The notes: generated by a model from the letters alone, not told the origin. A stretch of 64,000 nucleotides of DNA from Pseudomonas laurentiana (GCF_014648275.1 NZ_BMQU01000021.1:1-64000), one strand, 5' to 3'. Counted from the stretch's first letter, positions 19,005 through 28,585 are shown. Numbers and translations are program-made.

Positions 19005-19346
19005 ACTGCCTCTCCCGGTTGGTTCAGCTGCTTGGAACGCCGAAGGACGCCATGTCCAGTCACATGTCAGCGGTCCTTCGCGTTCGGCAGTGGAACTGAG
19101 GCCTGACGCAAGCCAAGTCAAGCCGATGGCCAAGGCAGGCGCCTTGTCTGAACCAATGATAGATGGGAAAAAGCTAATGATCTTGCTGTGTGGGCTGGGG
19201 AGCCAGGGTAAAAATAGCCAAGCGTCCCGCGGGTGAAGATGAAACCGAGACGACTTGGTTGCCCCTGGCAAGTCGCCTCTGGTCTCGAATCGGCCATGGC
19301 ACCCTAAAGGCGCAACAAGCCACTGCAAATGACGTAATGCCTGGTC
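19005..19346. other. Upstream region of the SulP gene
   Basis: 342 bases between two minus-strand genes. It should hold the SulP promoter, but I see no clear operator, hairpin or small gene. The open frame that extends into it from the SulP gene lacks transporter-like sequence. Confidence 0.5.
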
Positions 19347-19733
19347 TTATGTCTTGGAGCAGGCTTGCGCCGCATCAAGCAACCTGCCTCTGTCATACCA
19401 TGCATCTCGCTGGTAGGCAGAGTAGGTGTTGTGGCCGTTAGCGCTGGAAAGTTCGACTAGCCCTTCTGTTGTGGTGGGGTCTGTGCTGCCGAAAAACAGA
19501 TCGGTTTTGCCATTATTTTCTACAGTAAATGTTGGAACGCCATTCTTGACCTCATTTCTTATGCAATCCATGTAGGCGTTATTGTCCTTGAAAGTAATGC
19601 CATCAACCGTATCGTGACCCACTCTTATATCAGGGTTGTGCGCGCATCCAGAGACGATGAATAGAGCGCATGCCAACAAGAATTTACTGCTTTTGATGGG
19701 CCTTGGAAGCTTGCCAGGTATCATGTTTTTCAT
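19347..19733 (-). CDS. Putative lipoprotein
   Basis: 128 residues. After a basic N terminus, a hydrophobic stretch ends in the lipobox LFIVSGC, so the mature protein would begin at that Cys and be anchored in the envelope. The mature part contains two further cysteines (YMDCIRNE and AAQACSKT), which could form a disulfide in the periplasm. No family recognised. It is a single gene between SulP and the DUF1993 unit. Confidence 0.7.
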   Translation of the reverse strand: MKNMIPGKLPRPIKSSKFLLACALFIVSGCAHNPDIRVGHDTVDGITFKDNNAYMDCIRNEVKNGVPTFTVENNGKTDLFFGSTDPTTTEGLVELSSANGHNTYSAYQRDAWYDRGRLLDAAQACSKT

Positions 19734-19899
19734 GACTGTGACTCCAAGCTCAAACCGCGGGGCACCTCAAAGTATAGTCAGCCCCTCGGCCGACGGCCCC
19801 CGCATCAGCTATCGTGAGTGAACAGGCGCCAAACAGGATGGCGTACGTATTGGCACGGGTCGGATGCCTGTTAGATCACGTTCTCTCAGGAGCACTCGT

Positions 19900-20406
19900 A
19901 TGTCTGTCTCCATGTACCAAGCCTCTGTCCCTGTATTCGTTCGCGGGCTGCATAACCTGGCGGCTATTTTGCACAAGGCCGCCGCCCACGCTCATGCGAA
20001 GGACATCATGCCGGAGTTCTTCCTCAACGCCCGGCTTGCTCCTGACATGTTTGCGCTGGTGCGTCAGATGCAGATAGTGTCCGACACTGCCAAGGGCTGT
20101 GCTGCTCGCCTGGCAGGGGTAGAGGTGCCGAGTTTTGCCGACACTGAAAGCAGTTTCCCTGAGTTGCAGGCACGTATTGCCAGAACCGTGACCTTCCTGC
20201 AAAGCATTACAGCGCAACAACTGGACGGCAGTGAGGCGCGTCCGATCACCCTCAACGTACATGACAGGGAAATCCACTTCACCGGCCAGGATTATCTGCT
20301 TGGGTTTGCCATCCCCAATTTCTATTTTCACCTGACGACTGCCTACGGCATCCTGCGCCACAATGGGGTGGAACTTGGCAAGGCGGACTACCTGGGCAAC
20401 CCCTGA
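19900..20406 (+). CDS. DUF1993 family protein
   Basis: About 168 residues from ATG 19900, placed by aggag 9 bases upstream. The sequence has the DUF1993 pattern: MSVSMYQASVPVFVRGL at the start, ARLAPDMFALVRQ in the middle, and the C-terminal IPNFYFHLTTAYGILRHNG. These are small helical proteins of the DinB-like four-helix type with no proven function. The stop overlaps the patatin gene's ATG (TGATG), so the two are translationally coupled. Confidence 0.85.
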   Translation: MSVSMYQASVPVFVRGLHNLAAILHKAAAHAHAKDIMPEFFLNARLAPDMFALVRQMQIVSDTAKGCAARLAGVEVPSFADTESSFPELQARIARTVTFLQSITAQQLDGSEARPITLNVHDREIHFTGQDYLLGFAIPNFYFHLTTAYGILRHNGVELGKADYLGNP

Positions 20407-21329
20407 TGATCGTGCCTGGCGAGGCGCCTGCGCCCCGGGGTAACGGCATGAATCAGCCGCGCACCGAAAAGACCGCGTTCGTGCTGGCCGGCGGCGGCAG
20501 CCTGGGTGCGGTCCAGGTTGGTATGCTCAAGGCGCTGAACCATGCGCGCATTACCCCGGACTTCATTGTCGGTGTCTCGGTCGGCGCGATTAATGCGGCG
20601 TATTACGCAGCGGCTCCCGATGAAGCCGGAATTGCACGGTTGGAGCGAATCTGGCTTGAGCTGCGCCGCAGGGATATCTTCCCTTTTACCACCTTGAGTA
20701 CATTGCTTTGTCTGTTCGGCAGGCGCGACTTTCTGGCGTTGCCCGGCCAATTGCGCGCACTTGTTACGCTGAAGCTCCCGTATCGGAATCTGGAAGACGC
20801 AGTGCTGCCGTGCCATGTGATTGCCACCGATGCACTCGACGGCAAGGAGGTCATACTGTCCTCTGGCGAAGCTGTATCGGCGCTGCTGGCCAGCGCCGCT
20901 ATCCCAGCGGTGTTTCCGACAGTGCTTATCGAGGGCCGCCCGTTGATGGATGGTGGCATCGCCAGTTATACGCCAATTTCCGCAGCGGTTGCCTTGGGGG
21001 CTACACGAGTGGTAATCCTGCCGACCGGCACGCCCTGCGCGCTGCATGAGCCGCCACGTGGCGCCCTCGCCATTGCCCTACATGCCATCAACCTATTGGC
21101 GATGCGCCAGTTGCTGGCCGACGTCGACCGTTTCTCTGGCCGCTGCGAACTGATCGTGGTGCCGCCATTGTGCCCGCTGGCCATCAATACCTACGACTTC
21201 TCACACACCGCCGAGCTTATCTACCGGGCAGAGAAAGCGGCCAGCCATTGGCTGCAGGACGGCTTGCAAGGGCTGCAGGGCAAGGATCCCCATACGCTCC
21301 TGGAGCCTCATAGCCATCGCAAGGGGTAA
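20406..21329 (+). CDS. Patatin-like phospholipase
   Basis: 307 residues from ATG 20406; a later ATG at 20448 is also possible. The catalytic dyad is complete: oxyanion loop GGGSLGA, nucleophile in GVSVGAINA (GxSxG), and Asp in the DGG of LMDGGIASY. There is no signal peptide, so it is either cytosolic or exported by another route. Patatin enzymes hydrolyse acyl chains from phospholipids or other lipids. Coupling to the DUF1993 gene by a TGATG overlap suggests a joint role. It is convergent with the EAL gene downstream. Confidence 0.9.
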   Translation: MIVPGEAPAPRGNGMNQPRTEKTAFVLAGGGSLGAVQVGMLKALNHARITPDFIVGVSVGAINAAYYAAAPDEAGIARLERIWLELRRRDIFPFTTLSTLLCLFGRRDFLALPGQLRALVTLKLPYRNLEDAVLPCHVIATDALDGKEVILSSGEAVSALLASAAIPAVFPTVLIEGRPLMDGGIASYTPISAAVALGATRVVILPTGTPCALHEPPRGALAIALHAINLLAMRQLLADVDRFSGRCELIVVPPLCPLAINTYDFSHTAELIYRAEKAASHWLQDGLQGLQGKDPHTLLEPHSHRKG

Positions 21330-21381
21330 TGGCGGGTACTCCCCAGGGCTTCGTGGTTGTGCACCAACCCTGTGTTTAGCG

Positions 21382-22152
21382 TTACAAAACGCTGTGGTCA
21401 GGCCAGTTCACGTTCGGCAATGTTTCAAATTCCGGTCTTGCAAACAGATAGCCTTGATAAAGGTTGATGCCCAGTGCCAGCAGTTGTTGAAGCTCGGCAG
21501 TGGTCTCTACCCCTTCTGCGATCACGTTAATATTCAACGCCTGGCATACGCCCAGGATGCCTTTGACAATCGCTTGCCTTACAGGGTCTGTGCAGATGCG
21601 CCGTACAAGGCTCATGTCGAGTTTTATGATATCCGGCTGAAACTCCGCCAACAGGTTTAGCCCGGAGTAACCCGCGCCAAAATCATCGATCGCGGTCTTG
21701 AAGCCTTGCAACTTGTATTCTCGAATAATGCTTTTCAGGTGTTCCTTGTCCACCAATTCCTCATTTTCGGTGATTTCGAAAATCAACCGCTCCGTGGGAA
21801 AGCCAAAGCGTCGTGCTGCATTAAGCGTGGCGCGAATGCAGGTTTCCGCTTTGTATACGGCGTTAGGCAAGAAATTGATGCTGACAAAACAGGGCATCTG
21901 TAACTTGGCGGCCAGCTCAACCGCTTTTACTCGACAGGCCTGGTCAAAGGCATAACGGTTTTCTTCGTTGACGTTGCCAAGAATAGTGGCTGCACCGCTG
22001 CCATCGAGACCGCGCACCAAGGCTTCATAAGCGAACACACTGTGGTTGCGGATATCGATGATAGGTTGGAAGGCCATGCTGAAATCGAAATCCAGTTTCT
22101 TGCCATCTTTACAGGCTTGGCAAGGGACCTTCGCAGGTGTTTCTTCAATCAT
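21382..22152 (-). CDS. Stand-alone EAL-domain c-di-GMP phosphodiesterase
   Basis: 256 residues, nearly all EAL domain. The catalytic set is intact: YEALVRG, SINF, EITEN, IDDFGAGYSG, KLD, EGVE and YQGYLFARP. It resembles the EAL part of BLUF-EAL proteins more than the tandem GGDEF-EAL type, but there is no BLUF domain. The N terminus carries a CQAC pair just before the domain, which might bind metal or respond to redox. Hydrolysis of c-di-GMP to pGpG is expected. The soluble PAS-PAS-MCP gene lies upstream on the same strand, 246 bases away. Confidence 0.88.
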   Translation of the reverse strand: MIEETPAKVPCQACKDGKKLDFDFSMAFQPIIDIRNHSVFAYEALVRGLDGSGAATILGNVNEENRYAFDQACRVKAVELAAKLQMPCFVSINFLPNAVYKAETCIRATLNAARRFGFPTERLIFEITENEELVDKEHLKSIIREYKLQGFKTAIDDFGAGYSGLNLLAEFQPDIIKLDMSLVRRICTDPVRQAIVKGILGVCQALNINVIAEGVETTAELQQLLALGINLYQGYLFARPEFETLPNVNWPDHSVL

Positions 22153-22170
22153 TTAGGACCTGGCCTTTAG

Positions 22171-22359
22171 TGCTCATGGGCTTTTAGCGGGCTCCTTAGA
22201 TTTTTAACCCGCCAATGTACAGTATTCATAACCACGCTAGGCACAGGATCCTTCTTCTACCTATCGGTCGCAGACAATGAGGGGGCATTACCGTATGGTT
22301 GGGCGATTGCTGGTTCCATCCCGGCGCTGATGTTCGCATGGTGGGCCCCTGAAAACTGA
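22171..22359 (+). pseudogene. Possible gene remnant with a membrane-like C terminus
   Basis: A 62-codon open stretch without ATG, GTG or TTG start. Its translation contains FITTLGTGSFFYLS and ends GWAIAGSIPALMFAWWAPEN, which looks like a real hydrophobic helix rather than noise. I do not recognise the parent. It could be the 3' end of a lost membrane-protein gene, or chance. Confidence 0.25.
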
Positions 22360-22398
22360 CCTACGACAAATCGTAACAGGCTTTTGGGTCAGTGCGGA

Positions 22399-23712
22399 TT
22401 ACTGTAGTTCATTGGCAAAGCGTCCAACAGCGCCAACAACCTGCTTGGCACCATCCTGAATTTCCACAATCACAGCACCGGCCTGGTTGGCCAATGCGAG
22501 CCCTTGCTCTGCCTGTTCCCGACTGCTGAACATTTCTTGAACCGCTTCGCTGGCGAGCGCCTGGTTCTGTTGCACGACACTCACGATTTCTTCAGTTGCC
22601 GCACTGGTGCGGCCAGCAAGCTGACGGACCTCATCAGCAACCACGGCGAAGCCGCGACCCTGCTCACCTGCTCGTGCGGCCTCAATGGCTGCGTTGAGCG
22701 CCAGCAAGTTGGTCTGTGATGCAATGCCGCCAATGGTCTGCACGATGGAACTGATTAACAGCGACTGCTTGTCGAGTGCTTCAATGCGATGGGTGGCCGA
22801 TTGCATCTGCTCGGCGATCTTTTGCATGGTTTGTACGGTCTCTTGGACGACTGCAGCACCCCGTTTTGCGCTGACGTCCGTTTGCAGTGAAACGTCATAG
22901 GCGACCGCTGCTGCGTCTCTCACCTCGGTTTCCCGTGCGACCTGATCGGTGACGACACTGGCGAACTTCACCACCCTGCACAGATGACCTTCCGTATCGT
23001 AGACAGGGTTGTATGTCGCTTCCAGCCAGACCGCACGGCCGCGGCTGTCGATCCGTTTAAAGCGGTCAGCTACGTATTCTCCATTGTTGAGTGTCTTCCA
23101 GAACGCCAAGTATTGAGGTGATGCAGCTTCCTCGGCACTACAGAACATACGGTGATGTTTGCCTTTGATCTGTTCGAGTGAGTAGCCCATGGCCTTGAGG
23201 AACTGCTGGTTAGCAGTGACAACGGTGCCATCCAGTTTGAACTGGATCACCGCAGTGGAGCGGATAAGCGCATCAATGAAGGACTCGTTTTCTTTGGTCT
23301 GTTCAATCGTCCGGCTGACTTCACTGCCGTAGCCCTGAATGTGGGAGAGCTCGCCGTTTTCGCCGCGAATGGGAAACCAATGCAATTTCAACCAGGCAAG
23401 GCTGCCATCTGCACGTAGATAGCGGTAGTCGTCGCTGATAGGTTCGAACTTTTCCACGGCAGACCTGAACGCGTGAAAGCAGGGCAGTTTGCTGACGTAA
23501 GGCGGCACAATTTCGGACAGTGGGCGGCCTTTTAGATGCTCGTCTCTATACCCCAGCGTTTGCGCGAAATGTGGGTTGAAATCGCAGATACGAGTTTGCG
23601 CATCGAGCCGTATCGATAGCATGCCGCGATTCATCTGCTCAACTAGCTGGCGCAGCGCGTAGAGCTCTGCACTCTGGTCTTGGAGCGTTTTTTTCAGGCG
23701 GCTGTTGAACAT
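22399..23712 (-). CDS. Soluble PAS-PAS methyl-accepting protein (BdlA-like layout)
   Basis: About 437 residues from ATG 23712, chosen because ggag lies 7 bases upstream inside a longer frame. A short coiled coil ([15 protein letters not shown]) leads to two PAS domains, each with its C-terminal repeat (residues ~30-150 and ~155-275). An MCP signalling domain follows with the standard tip [20 protein letters not shown]. No transmembrane segment is present, so it is cytosolic. This matches the layout of P. aeruginosa BdlA, which links redox or nutrient cues to biofilm dispersion and c-di-GMP. An EAL gene lies downstream on the same strand. Orthology to BdlA is not proven. The PAS cofactor is unknown. 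Confidence 0.88.
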   Translation of the reverse strand: MFNSRLKKTLQDQSAELYALRQLVEQMNRGMLSIRLDAQTRICDFNPHFAQTLGYRDEHLKGRPLSEIVPPYVSKLPCFHAFRSAVEKFEPISDDYRYLRADGSLAWLKLHWFPIRGENGELSHIQGYGSEVSRTIEQTKENESFIDALIRSTAVIQFKLDGTVVTANQQFLKAMGYSLEQIKGKHHRMFCSAEEAASPQYLAFWKTLNNGEYVADRFKRIDSRGRAVWLEATYNPVYDTEGHLCRVVKFASVVTDQVARETEVRDAAAVAYDVSLQTDVSAKRGAAVVQETVQTMQKIAEQMQSATHRIEALDKQSLLISSIVQTIGGIASQTNLLALNAAIEAARAGEQGRGFAVVADEVRQLAGRTSAATEEIVSVVQQNQALASEAVQEMFSSREQAEQGLALANQAGAVIVEIQDGAKQVVGAVGRFANELQ

Positions 23713-23781
23713 AAATGACTCCATGGGTGTTTGTAGGCAGGTAACAGCCCTGATCTGTCATCAATAACGCTATGTAAAATC

Positions 23782-23805
23782 TATACAAGAAGTTAAAATT
23801 GTACA
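23782..23805. promoter_or_regulatory. LitR/CarH-type operator upstream of photolyase
   Basis: TATACA, 12 bases, then TGTACA. This exactly fits the T(G/A)TACA-N12-TGTA(C/T)A motif I recall for the class II LitR (PplR) light regulators of P. putida. It lies ~155 bases before the photolyase start and ~70 before the divergent MCP start, so it could serve either. Confidence 0.6.
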
Positions 23806-23960
23806 GGTTTTTAGAGGCTGAGGCGGTGTGCAGTGCGTCACGAGCACTTAGCCGGGGCCGACCAAACGTGTGATCTTGAGGCAGGAAGCATGCTGAATGG
23901 GTGGATGCACCTGGTAGACGCAAAAAACGCGCGTAATCGCGTTTCATCGGGCGCTGCGTT

Positions 23961-25499
23961 ATGAATGGGACTCGACGGCTGTGCCTGGTCCTGGGCGACC
24001 AACTGTCCTTTGATCTACCCTCACTGCAAGGGCTGGATAGCGAGCGCGATACGGTGTTGCTGGCCGAGGTGATGGAGGAGGCCCGCCATGTGCCTCATCA
24101 TCCGCAAAAAATCGTGCTGGTTTTCAGCGCCATGCGCCATTTTGCCGAGGCGCTGCGCCAGCGTGGTATCCGTGTGCAGTATGTCACCCTGGATGATCCG
24201 GATAATACAGGCTCGCTGCCAGGCGAGTTGCAGCGCTGGCAGGCAATATTGCAGCCGGAAGAGCTGCACCTGACCGAGTGTGGCGACTGGCGTCTGGAGC
24301 ATTCGCTCAGGTGTTGCGGCCTGCCTGTTCACTGGCATGTTGATACCCGTTTTCTTTGCACCCGTGCCGAATTTTCGGCGTGGGCCAAAGGCAAAAAGCA
24401 GCTGCGCATGGAGTTTTTCTATCGCGAGATGCGCCGCAAGAGCGGGCTGCTTATCAACGGTGATGGCAGCCCGGTCGGAGGGGCCTGGAACTTTGATGCA
24501 GACAACCGCAAGGCGCTGCCCAAGCACCAACGGGCGCCTTTGCCAGCACGCTTTACCGTGGATGCAACGACCCGTGAGGTGATTGCGCTGGTGGCCGAGC
24601 ACTTCACTGACCACTACGGTTCGCTGGAGGCTTTCGATTATCCGGTGACGCATGCCGATGCGCAGGTATTGTGGGACTACTTTCTGGATTTCGGGCTGGC
24701 AGCCTTTGGTGATTATCAAGATGCCATGGCCAGTGACGAGCCGTTCCTGTTTCATGCCCGTATCAGCGCTGCGCTGAACATCGGCCTGCTGGACCTGCGC
24801 CAGGTGTGCTCGGATGTAGAGGCTGCCTACTGGTCGGGCAGGATCCCGTTGAATGCCGCCGAAGGGTTTATCCGTCAACTGATTGGTTGGCGTGAGTATG
24901 TGCGTGGTATCTACTGGCTGCAGATGCCGGCGTATGCCAGCCGTGATTTTTTCGGTAATAGCAGGCCGCTTCCGGCATTTTACTGGACGGGCGATACGCG
25001 AATGAACTGCATGCGCCAGGTCATCGGCCAGACCCTGGAGCATGCCTATGCCCACCATATTCAGCGGCTGATGGTGACCGGTAACTTCGCCCTGTTGGCG
25101 GGCATTGTGCCGAGCCAGGTGTGCGACTGGTATTTGTCCATCTATATGGACGCCTTCGACTGGGTCGAGCTACCCAATACCTTGGGCATGGTCATGCATG
25201 CCGATGGGGGCTATCTGGGCTCGAAACCCTACTGTGCCAGCGGACAGTACATCAAGCGCATGTCGGACTACTGCAGTGGCTGTGCGTACAACGTCAGTGA
25301 GAGTACAACGGACAATGCCTGCCCCTTCAACGCGCTTTATTGGCACTTTCTGATGCGTCACCGTGAGCTGCTGCAGCGCAATCAACGCCTTGCCATGGTG
25401 TACAAGAACCTTGCACGTATGCCCGAGGATAAGCAGCAGGCGCTTTGGCAGCGTGGCGAGGCGCTACTGACCATGCTGGATGCCGGTAAGGCGTTGTGA
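23961..25499 (+). CDS. FeS-type cryptochrome/(6-4) photolyase (FeS-BCP group)
   Basis: 512 residues. The N-terminal Rossmann-like part starts [12 protein letters not shown], typical of the photolyase-related FeS-BCP group, and a helical FAD-binding half follows ([17 protein letters not shown]). In the last quarter four cysteines are conserved (KPYCASG, DYCSGC with two, NACPFN), matching the [4Fe-4S] ligands of Agrobacterium PhrB. Such enzymes repair (6-4) photoproducts with light and use a lumazine-type antenna. A LitR-like operator upstream suggests light induction. The stop overlaps the start of the DUF2256 gene by 4 bases, and folE lies just beyond on the other strand. Confidence 0.93.
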   Translation: MNGTRRLCLVLGDQLSFDLPSLQGLDSERDTVLLAEVMEEARHVPHHPQKIVLVFSAMRHFAEALRQRGIRVQYVTLDDPDNTGSLPGELQRWQAILQPEELHLTECGDWRLEHSLRCCGLPVHWHVDTRFLCTRAEFSAWAKGKKQLRMEFFYREMRRKSGLLINGDGSPVGGAWNFDADNRKALPKHQRAPLPARFTVDATTREVIALVAEHFTDHYGSLEAFDYPVTHADAQVLWDYFLDFGLAAFGDYQDAMASDEPFLFHARISAALNIGLLDLRQVCSDVEAAYWSGRIPLNAAEGFIRQLIGWREYVRGIYWLQMPAYASRDFFGNSRPLPAFYWTGDTRMNCMRQVIGQTLEHAYAHHIQRLMVTGNFALLAGIVPSQVCDWYLSIYMDAFDWVELPNTLGMVMHADGGYLGSKPYCASGQYIKRMSDYCSGCAYNVSESTTDNACPFNALYWHFLMRHRELLQRNQRLAMVYKNLARMPEDKQQALWQRGEALLTMLDAGKAL

Positions 25500-25642
25500 A
25501 AAAGTCTGATCTTCCGGCCAAAACCTGCGTGGTCTGCGGGCTACCGTTTGTTTGGCGAAAAAAGTGGGCGCGCTGCTGGGACGACGTGCGCTACTGCTCA
25601 GAGCGTTGTCGGCGGCATAGGCGCAGCTCGGTAGAGCGGTAG
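25496..25642 (+). CDS. DUF2256 zinc-ribbon-like small protein
   Basis: 48 residues from a GTG inside the photolyase stop (GTGA overlap). The sequence has [14 protein letters not shown] followed by RYCSERC, the double-CxxC/CxxxC pattern of DUF2256, and a very basic tail. It is probably a small metal-binding protein. DUF2256 genes are often found beside photolyase genes, which matches this placement, but their function is unknown. Confidence 0.88.
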   Translation: MKKSDLPAKTCVVCGLPFVWRKKWARCWDDVRYCSERCRRHRRSSVER

Positions 25643-25694
25643 GGGTGGTGCAGGTGACGTCAACGCAACGCCGTCTCTTGCACCGGTCCTGGCA

Positions 25695-26255
25695 TCAACT
25701 GTGCCGCCCGATCAGTTGCAGGAACTCGTGGCGCGTAGTGCATGACTCGCGAAAGGCTCCCAGCATCACGGACGAAGTCATGACCGAATTTTGCTTCTCC
25801 ACGCCGCGCATCATCATGCACATATGCTTGGCCTCGATGACCACGGCCACGCCTGCGGCATCGGTGACGCGCTGGATGGCGTCGGCAATTTGCCTTGTGA
25901 GGTTTTCCTGTATCTGTAGGCGACGGGCGAACATATCGACCACACGGGCAACCTTCGACAGCCCTAGTACTCGCCCGGTAGGGATGTAGGCCACATGTGC
26001 CTTGCCGATGAAGGGCAGCATATGGTGCTCGCACAATGAGTACAGTTCGATGTCGCGTACGACGACCATCTCATCGTTGTCCGACTCGAACAGGGCACCA
26101 TTAACCACTTCCTCCAGGCTCATGGTGTAGCCATTGCACAGGTATTGCATTGCTTTGGCGGCGCGCTTGGGGGTGTCCAGCAACCCTTCACGCTCAGGAT
26201 TCTCGCCGACGCCGGCGAGAATTTCACGGTAATGCTCGGCTAATGACGGGTTCAT
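25695..26255 (-). CDS. folE: GTP cyclohydrolase I
   Basis: 186 residues, full length for bacterial FolE. Zinc and active-site motifs are present: [10 protein letters not shown] (Cys and His ligands), [15 protein letters not shown] and KHMCMMMRG (second Cys). The enzyme converts GTP to dihydroneopterin triphosphate, the first step to folate and pterins. The start overlaps the DCC gene stop by 4 bases (ATGA), so both are one unit read from the promoter at 26.73 kb. Pseudomonads usually carry more than one folE. This copy sits in the photolyase cluster and probably belongs to the light response, perhaps to supply a pterin or folate-type antenna. Confidence 0.95.
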   Translation of the reverse strand: MNPSLAEHYREILAGVGENPEREGLLDTPKRAAKAMQYLCNGYTMSLEEVVNGALFESDNDEMVVVRDIELYSLCEHHMLPFIGKAHVAYIPTGRVLGLSKVARVVDMFARRLQIQENLTRQIADAIQRVTDAAGVAVVIEAKHMCMMMRGVEKQNSVMTSSVMLGAFRESCTTRHEFLQLIGRHS

Positions 26256-26737
26256 TGTGACTCCTTGCAGCCATGTGTTGTTTGAAGGGTATGCGGGTTG
26301 CCAGGCGCTGGTGCCGACTCCGGCACCGGCACCGTACAGTGGTTGTCACGACAGCGACGGCTGCCATCGGGATGCGGCAGCCATGCCAAATGGGGACGCA
26401 AGCGGCAGAACAGGCGATAGCCGATGGCAAGCAATGGCCGGAGGGGGCGCCATGTCAGTGGGGCGGCCCAGATACCCAGACCTGCCGCTCTCCAGCTCCA
26501 CAAGGTGGCGTCCAGGCCCGTAACCCAATGGCCGTTGGCAAAGCGCGCATGCAGTACTGATTGCATGCGCTCAAGGGTGAAACCTAATGCATGGGCATCG
26601 AAATCGTCGCTACTGATGTCAACCAGTAGCAGTCGGGCGTCTGTGGCGCGTCGGCGCAGGAGCTTGATTTCCCGAGCGCAGAGCGGGCAGTCACCGTCGA
26701 AGTAAAGCGTCAGGGGCCATTGCTCTATCTTGTACAT
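26252..26737 (-). CDS. DCC-family thiol-disulfide oxidoreductase (DUF393)
   Basis: 161 residues. The N terminus carries the family motif YFDGDCPLC with a CxxC pair on a thioredoxin-like strand, followed by [17 protein letters not shown]. Further cysteines lie near the C terminus ([17 protein letters not shown]). The protein is probably cytosolic or weakly membrane-associated ([21 protein letters not shown]). Its partner is unknown. It is the first gene of the folE unit and begins inside a group of TGTACA/TGTATA repeats. Confidence 0.85.
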   Translation of the reverse strand: MYKIEQWPLTLYFDGDCPLCAREIKLLRRRATDARLLLVDISSDDFDAHALGFTLERMQSVLHARFANGHWVTGLDATLWSWRAAGLGIWAAPLTWRPLRPLLAIGYRLFCRLRPHLAWLPHPDGSRRCRDNHCTVPVPESAPAPGNPHTLQTTHGCKESQ

Positions 26738-26766
26738 GACTAAGTGTCTTGTATAGGTTTTGTATA
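26731..26766 (-). promoter_or_regulatory. Light-regulator-like repeats at the DCC-folE promoter
   Basis: Three six-base elements: TGTACA at 26731, TGTATA at 26750 and TGTATA at 26761. The last two are spaced 11 bases apart, as in CarH operators. The first pair is spaced N13, one base off the N12 rule. TGTACA overlaps the DCC start codon. Confidence 0.45.
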
Positions 26767-26840
26767 AGATAGGTCGAAAAAAGCCGAGTTACAATGGCTT
26801 TGTTTTTTACTGCCCCTGTCAGTCGCCATTGCCCGTAATG

Positions 26841-26871
26841 AAAAATGCCCGAAGCAGTCCTTCGGGCATTT
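26841..26871 (-). terminator. Rho-independent terminator of the VOC gene
   Basis: A 12-bp stem (AAATGCCCGAAG / CTTCGGGCATTT) with a 5-base loop, followed on the minus strand by a T-run. It begins 15 bases after the VOC stop. Confidence 0.85.
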
Positions 26872-26885
26872 GACGCGGCAATTGA

Positions 26886-27269
26886 TCAGGCTGGTTTGAA
26901 GCAGTAGACGGCCAGTTTGTTGCCGTCCAGATCACGTACATACGCGGCGTAGGCGTTTGGTGCCCAACTGCGTGGGCCTGGGGCGCCTTCGTCTTGACCG
27001 CCAGATGCCAGGGCCGCCGCATGGAAGGCGTCGATCGCTGCGCGACTAGGTGCTTCAAAGCTGATGGTGACACCATTGCCGACGGTGGCAGGCTTGCCGT
27101 TGGCCGGTTTCAGAACGAAAAAGGCCGGGGCGTTTTCGCCCCAGATCGAGCCGTTTTCGCCCAGGTCTGCGATGCGCTTGAGGCCAAGTGTACCGAGCGC
27201 CTTGTCATAGAAGCCACGGGCTTTGTTCAGGTCGTTGGTGCCAACAGTGACGTGTGTGAAGATGCTCAT
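26886..27269 (-). CDS. VOC (glyoxalase/bleomycin-resistance fold) family protein
   Basis: About 127 residues from ATG 27269, preceded by agagaac; the frame continues 17 codons upstream. Paired beta-alpha-beta motifs are visible: FTHVTVGTNDLNKARGFYD at the start with the first metal His, and AAYVRDLDGNKLAVYC at the end. Glyoxalase-fold proteins include dioxygenases, isomerases and drug-binding proteins, and this short form (similar to YaeR/lactoylglutathione-lyase-like proteins) gives no substrate. Its own terminator follows. Confidence 0.88.
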   Translation of the reverse strand: MSIFTHVTVGTNDLNKARGFYDKALGTLGLKRIADLGENGSIWGENAPAFFVLKPANGKPATVGNGVTISFEAPSRAAIDAFHAAALASGGQDEGAPGPRSWAPNAYAAYVRDLDGNKLAVYCFKPA

Positions 27270-27444
27270 CGTTGAGTTCTCTTGGGTGTGTACGATAGGG
27301 CCAGGGGAGCGTCTCCCCAAGGAGTTGTCACCAAGCCCGTCGGCTCAGTGACCGAAGCCAATCATGCCCGGGTGAGGGTGCCGATGCACCCGAAAGCGTA
27401 GTTCACACTGTCCTCTGCCACCTACACAGTGGCAGCAGTCGGTG

Positions 27445-28584
27445 TTACTGGCGCAAATCCACGGTCAATGCGCTGGTTGGGCGCGTGCAGCAGAGCAGGA
27501 TGTTGCCATTGATCGGTGCATCCAGCGGCTCTTCGAAGTACTCGACCGTGCCCTCCCTGAGGCTGACCTGGCAGCTGTTGCACACGCCGGCCCGGCAGTT
27601 GAACGAGGGCGTCAGGCCGGCCTGCTCGGCGAGCTCAAGTAGCGAGTGACAGTCCTGCTGCCAGTCTATGCGGGTACCGGACGGCAGGAAGTGTACGGTC
27701 AATGCATCGTCTGTCGTTGCGGGGGGGCTGCTGATCGACGGCGTCGCGAGTGCAGGAGGACGAGAGGCAGGGCGCTCCTGGTCGTCCTCAAGAACCGTTG
27801 CCGGGCCGAAAAGTTCATAGTGAATACGCTGGCGGTCGATTCCCAGATCGCGCAGCAGGCGCCAGTTCGCCTGCATGAACGGCTGTGGGCCACACAGGTA
27901 GACCTCGTAGTCGTCCAATGGCAGCAGTGCCTGCAGGGTGTCCCGGTTGATCAAGCCCTGGCTGTGATAGGCCTGTCCGGCCTGATCGTCGGCACTCGGG
28001 CTGCGGTAGCAGACGTGCACGTTGATCCCGGGGCGTCGTGTGGCCAACTGGCGTACTTCGTCACGAAATGCGTGTACGGCACCGTTCTCGCAGGCATGGA
28101 TAAAGTGCACCGTACGGGTCGAATGGCGGCTGAGCTGGTGGAGCATGCTCAGCATGGGCGTCAGGCCCACGCCACCGCTTAGCAGTACCACGGGCCGTTC
28201 GCTTTGCTCGTCAAGGACGAACTCGCCGGCGGGCCCCGCGACGTCGAGCAGATCGCCGACCTGCACGTGGTCATGCAGGTAGTTGGAGCCTTGCCCCGGC
28301 GGCAGTTGTGGCTGGTCTGCGGGGGCAGGTTCACGCTTGACTGAAATGCGCAGGTGCGAAAGGTCGTTGCAGTCGCCTGAGAGGCTGTAGTTGCGCAGCA
28401 GGTGCGTGCCGTTTTTCAGGGGCAGGCGAATCACCAGGAACTGTCCCGGCACGAAGGGCGGGCACGCGCCGTGATCTGCCGCCAGCACGAACGAGGTAAT
28501 GACTGCACTTTCCTGTTTCTTTTCGATCACCCGCAAGGCCCTGAAGCCTTTGGTGCTGAGTGCCGTCTTCGGTTGGGTGCTCAT
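27445..28584 (-). CDS. Ferredoxin reductase component of a Rieske oxygenase (FNR plus 2Fe-2S)
   Basis: About 379 residues from ATG 28584, just 1 base after the oxygenase stop and with ggagg upstream. The N-terminal two-thirds is a ferredoxin-NADP reductase fold with FAD motif RNYSLSG, NAD site SGGVGLTPM and the ending LCGPQPFM. A Pro/Ala-rich linker (~270-300) leads to a plant-type [2Fe-2S] domain with CRAGVCNSC and a distal CC. This is the class IA-like reductase that feeds electrons to VanA-type oxygenases, but the FNR half reads more like flavohemoglobin reductase than VanB. It works with the gene immediately upstream. Confidence 0.9.
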   Translation of the reverse strand: MSTQPKTALSTKGFRALRVIEKKQESAVITSFVLAADHGACPPFVPGQFLVIRLPLKNGTHLLRNYSLSGDCNDLSHLRISVKREPAPADQPQLPPGQGSNYLHDHVQVGDLLDVAGPAGEFVLDEQSERPVVLLSGGVGLTPMLSMLHQLSRHSTRTVHFIHACENGAVHAFRDEVRQLATRRPGINVHVCYRSPSADDQAGQAYHSQGLINRDTLQALLPLDDYEVYLCGPQPFMQANWRLLRDLGIDRQRIHYELFGPATVLEDDQERPASRPPALATPSISSPPATTDDALTVHFLPSGTRIDWQQDCHSLLELAEQAGLTPSFNCRAGVCNSCQVSLREGTVEYFEEPLDAPINGNILLCCTRPTSALTVDLRQ

Positions 28585-28585
28585 C

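Noticed and set aside
17325-19328. 667-residue form of the SulP protein
   Set aside because: The extra N-terminal 108 residues are not membrane-like, and a strong ribosome site marks GTG 19004.
24021-25058. 345-codon open frame antisense to photolyase
   Set aside because: No domain or ribosome site, and it is fully covered by the photolyase gene.
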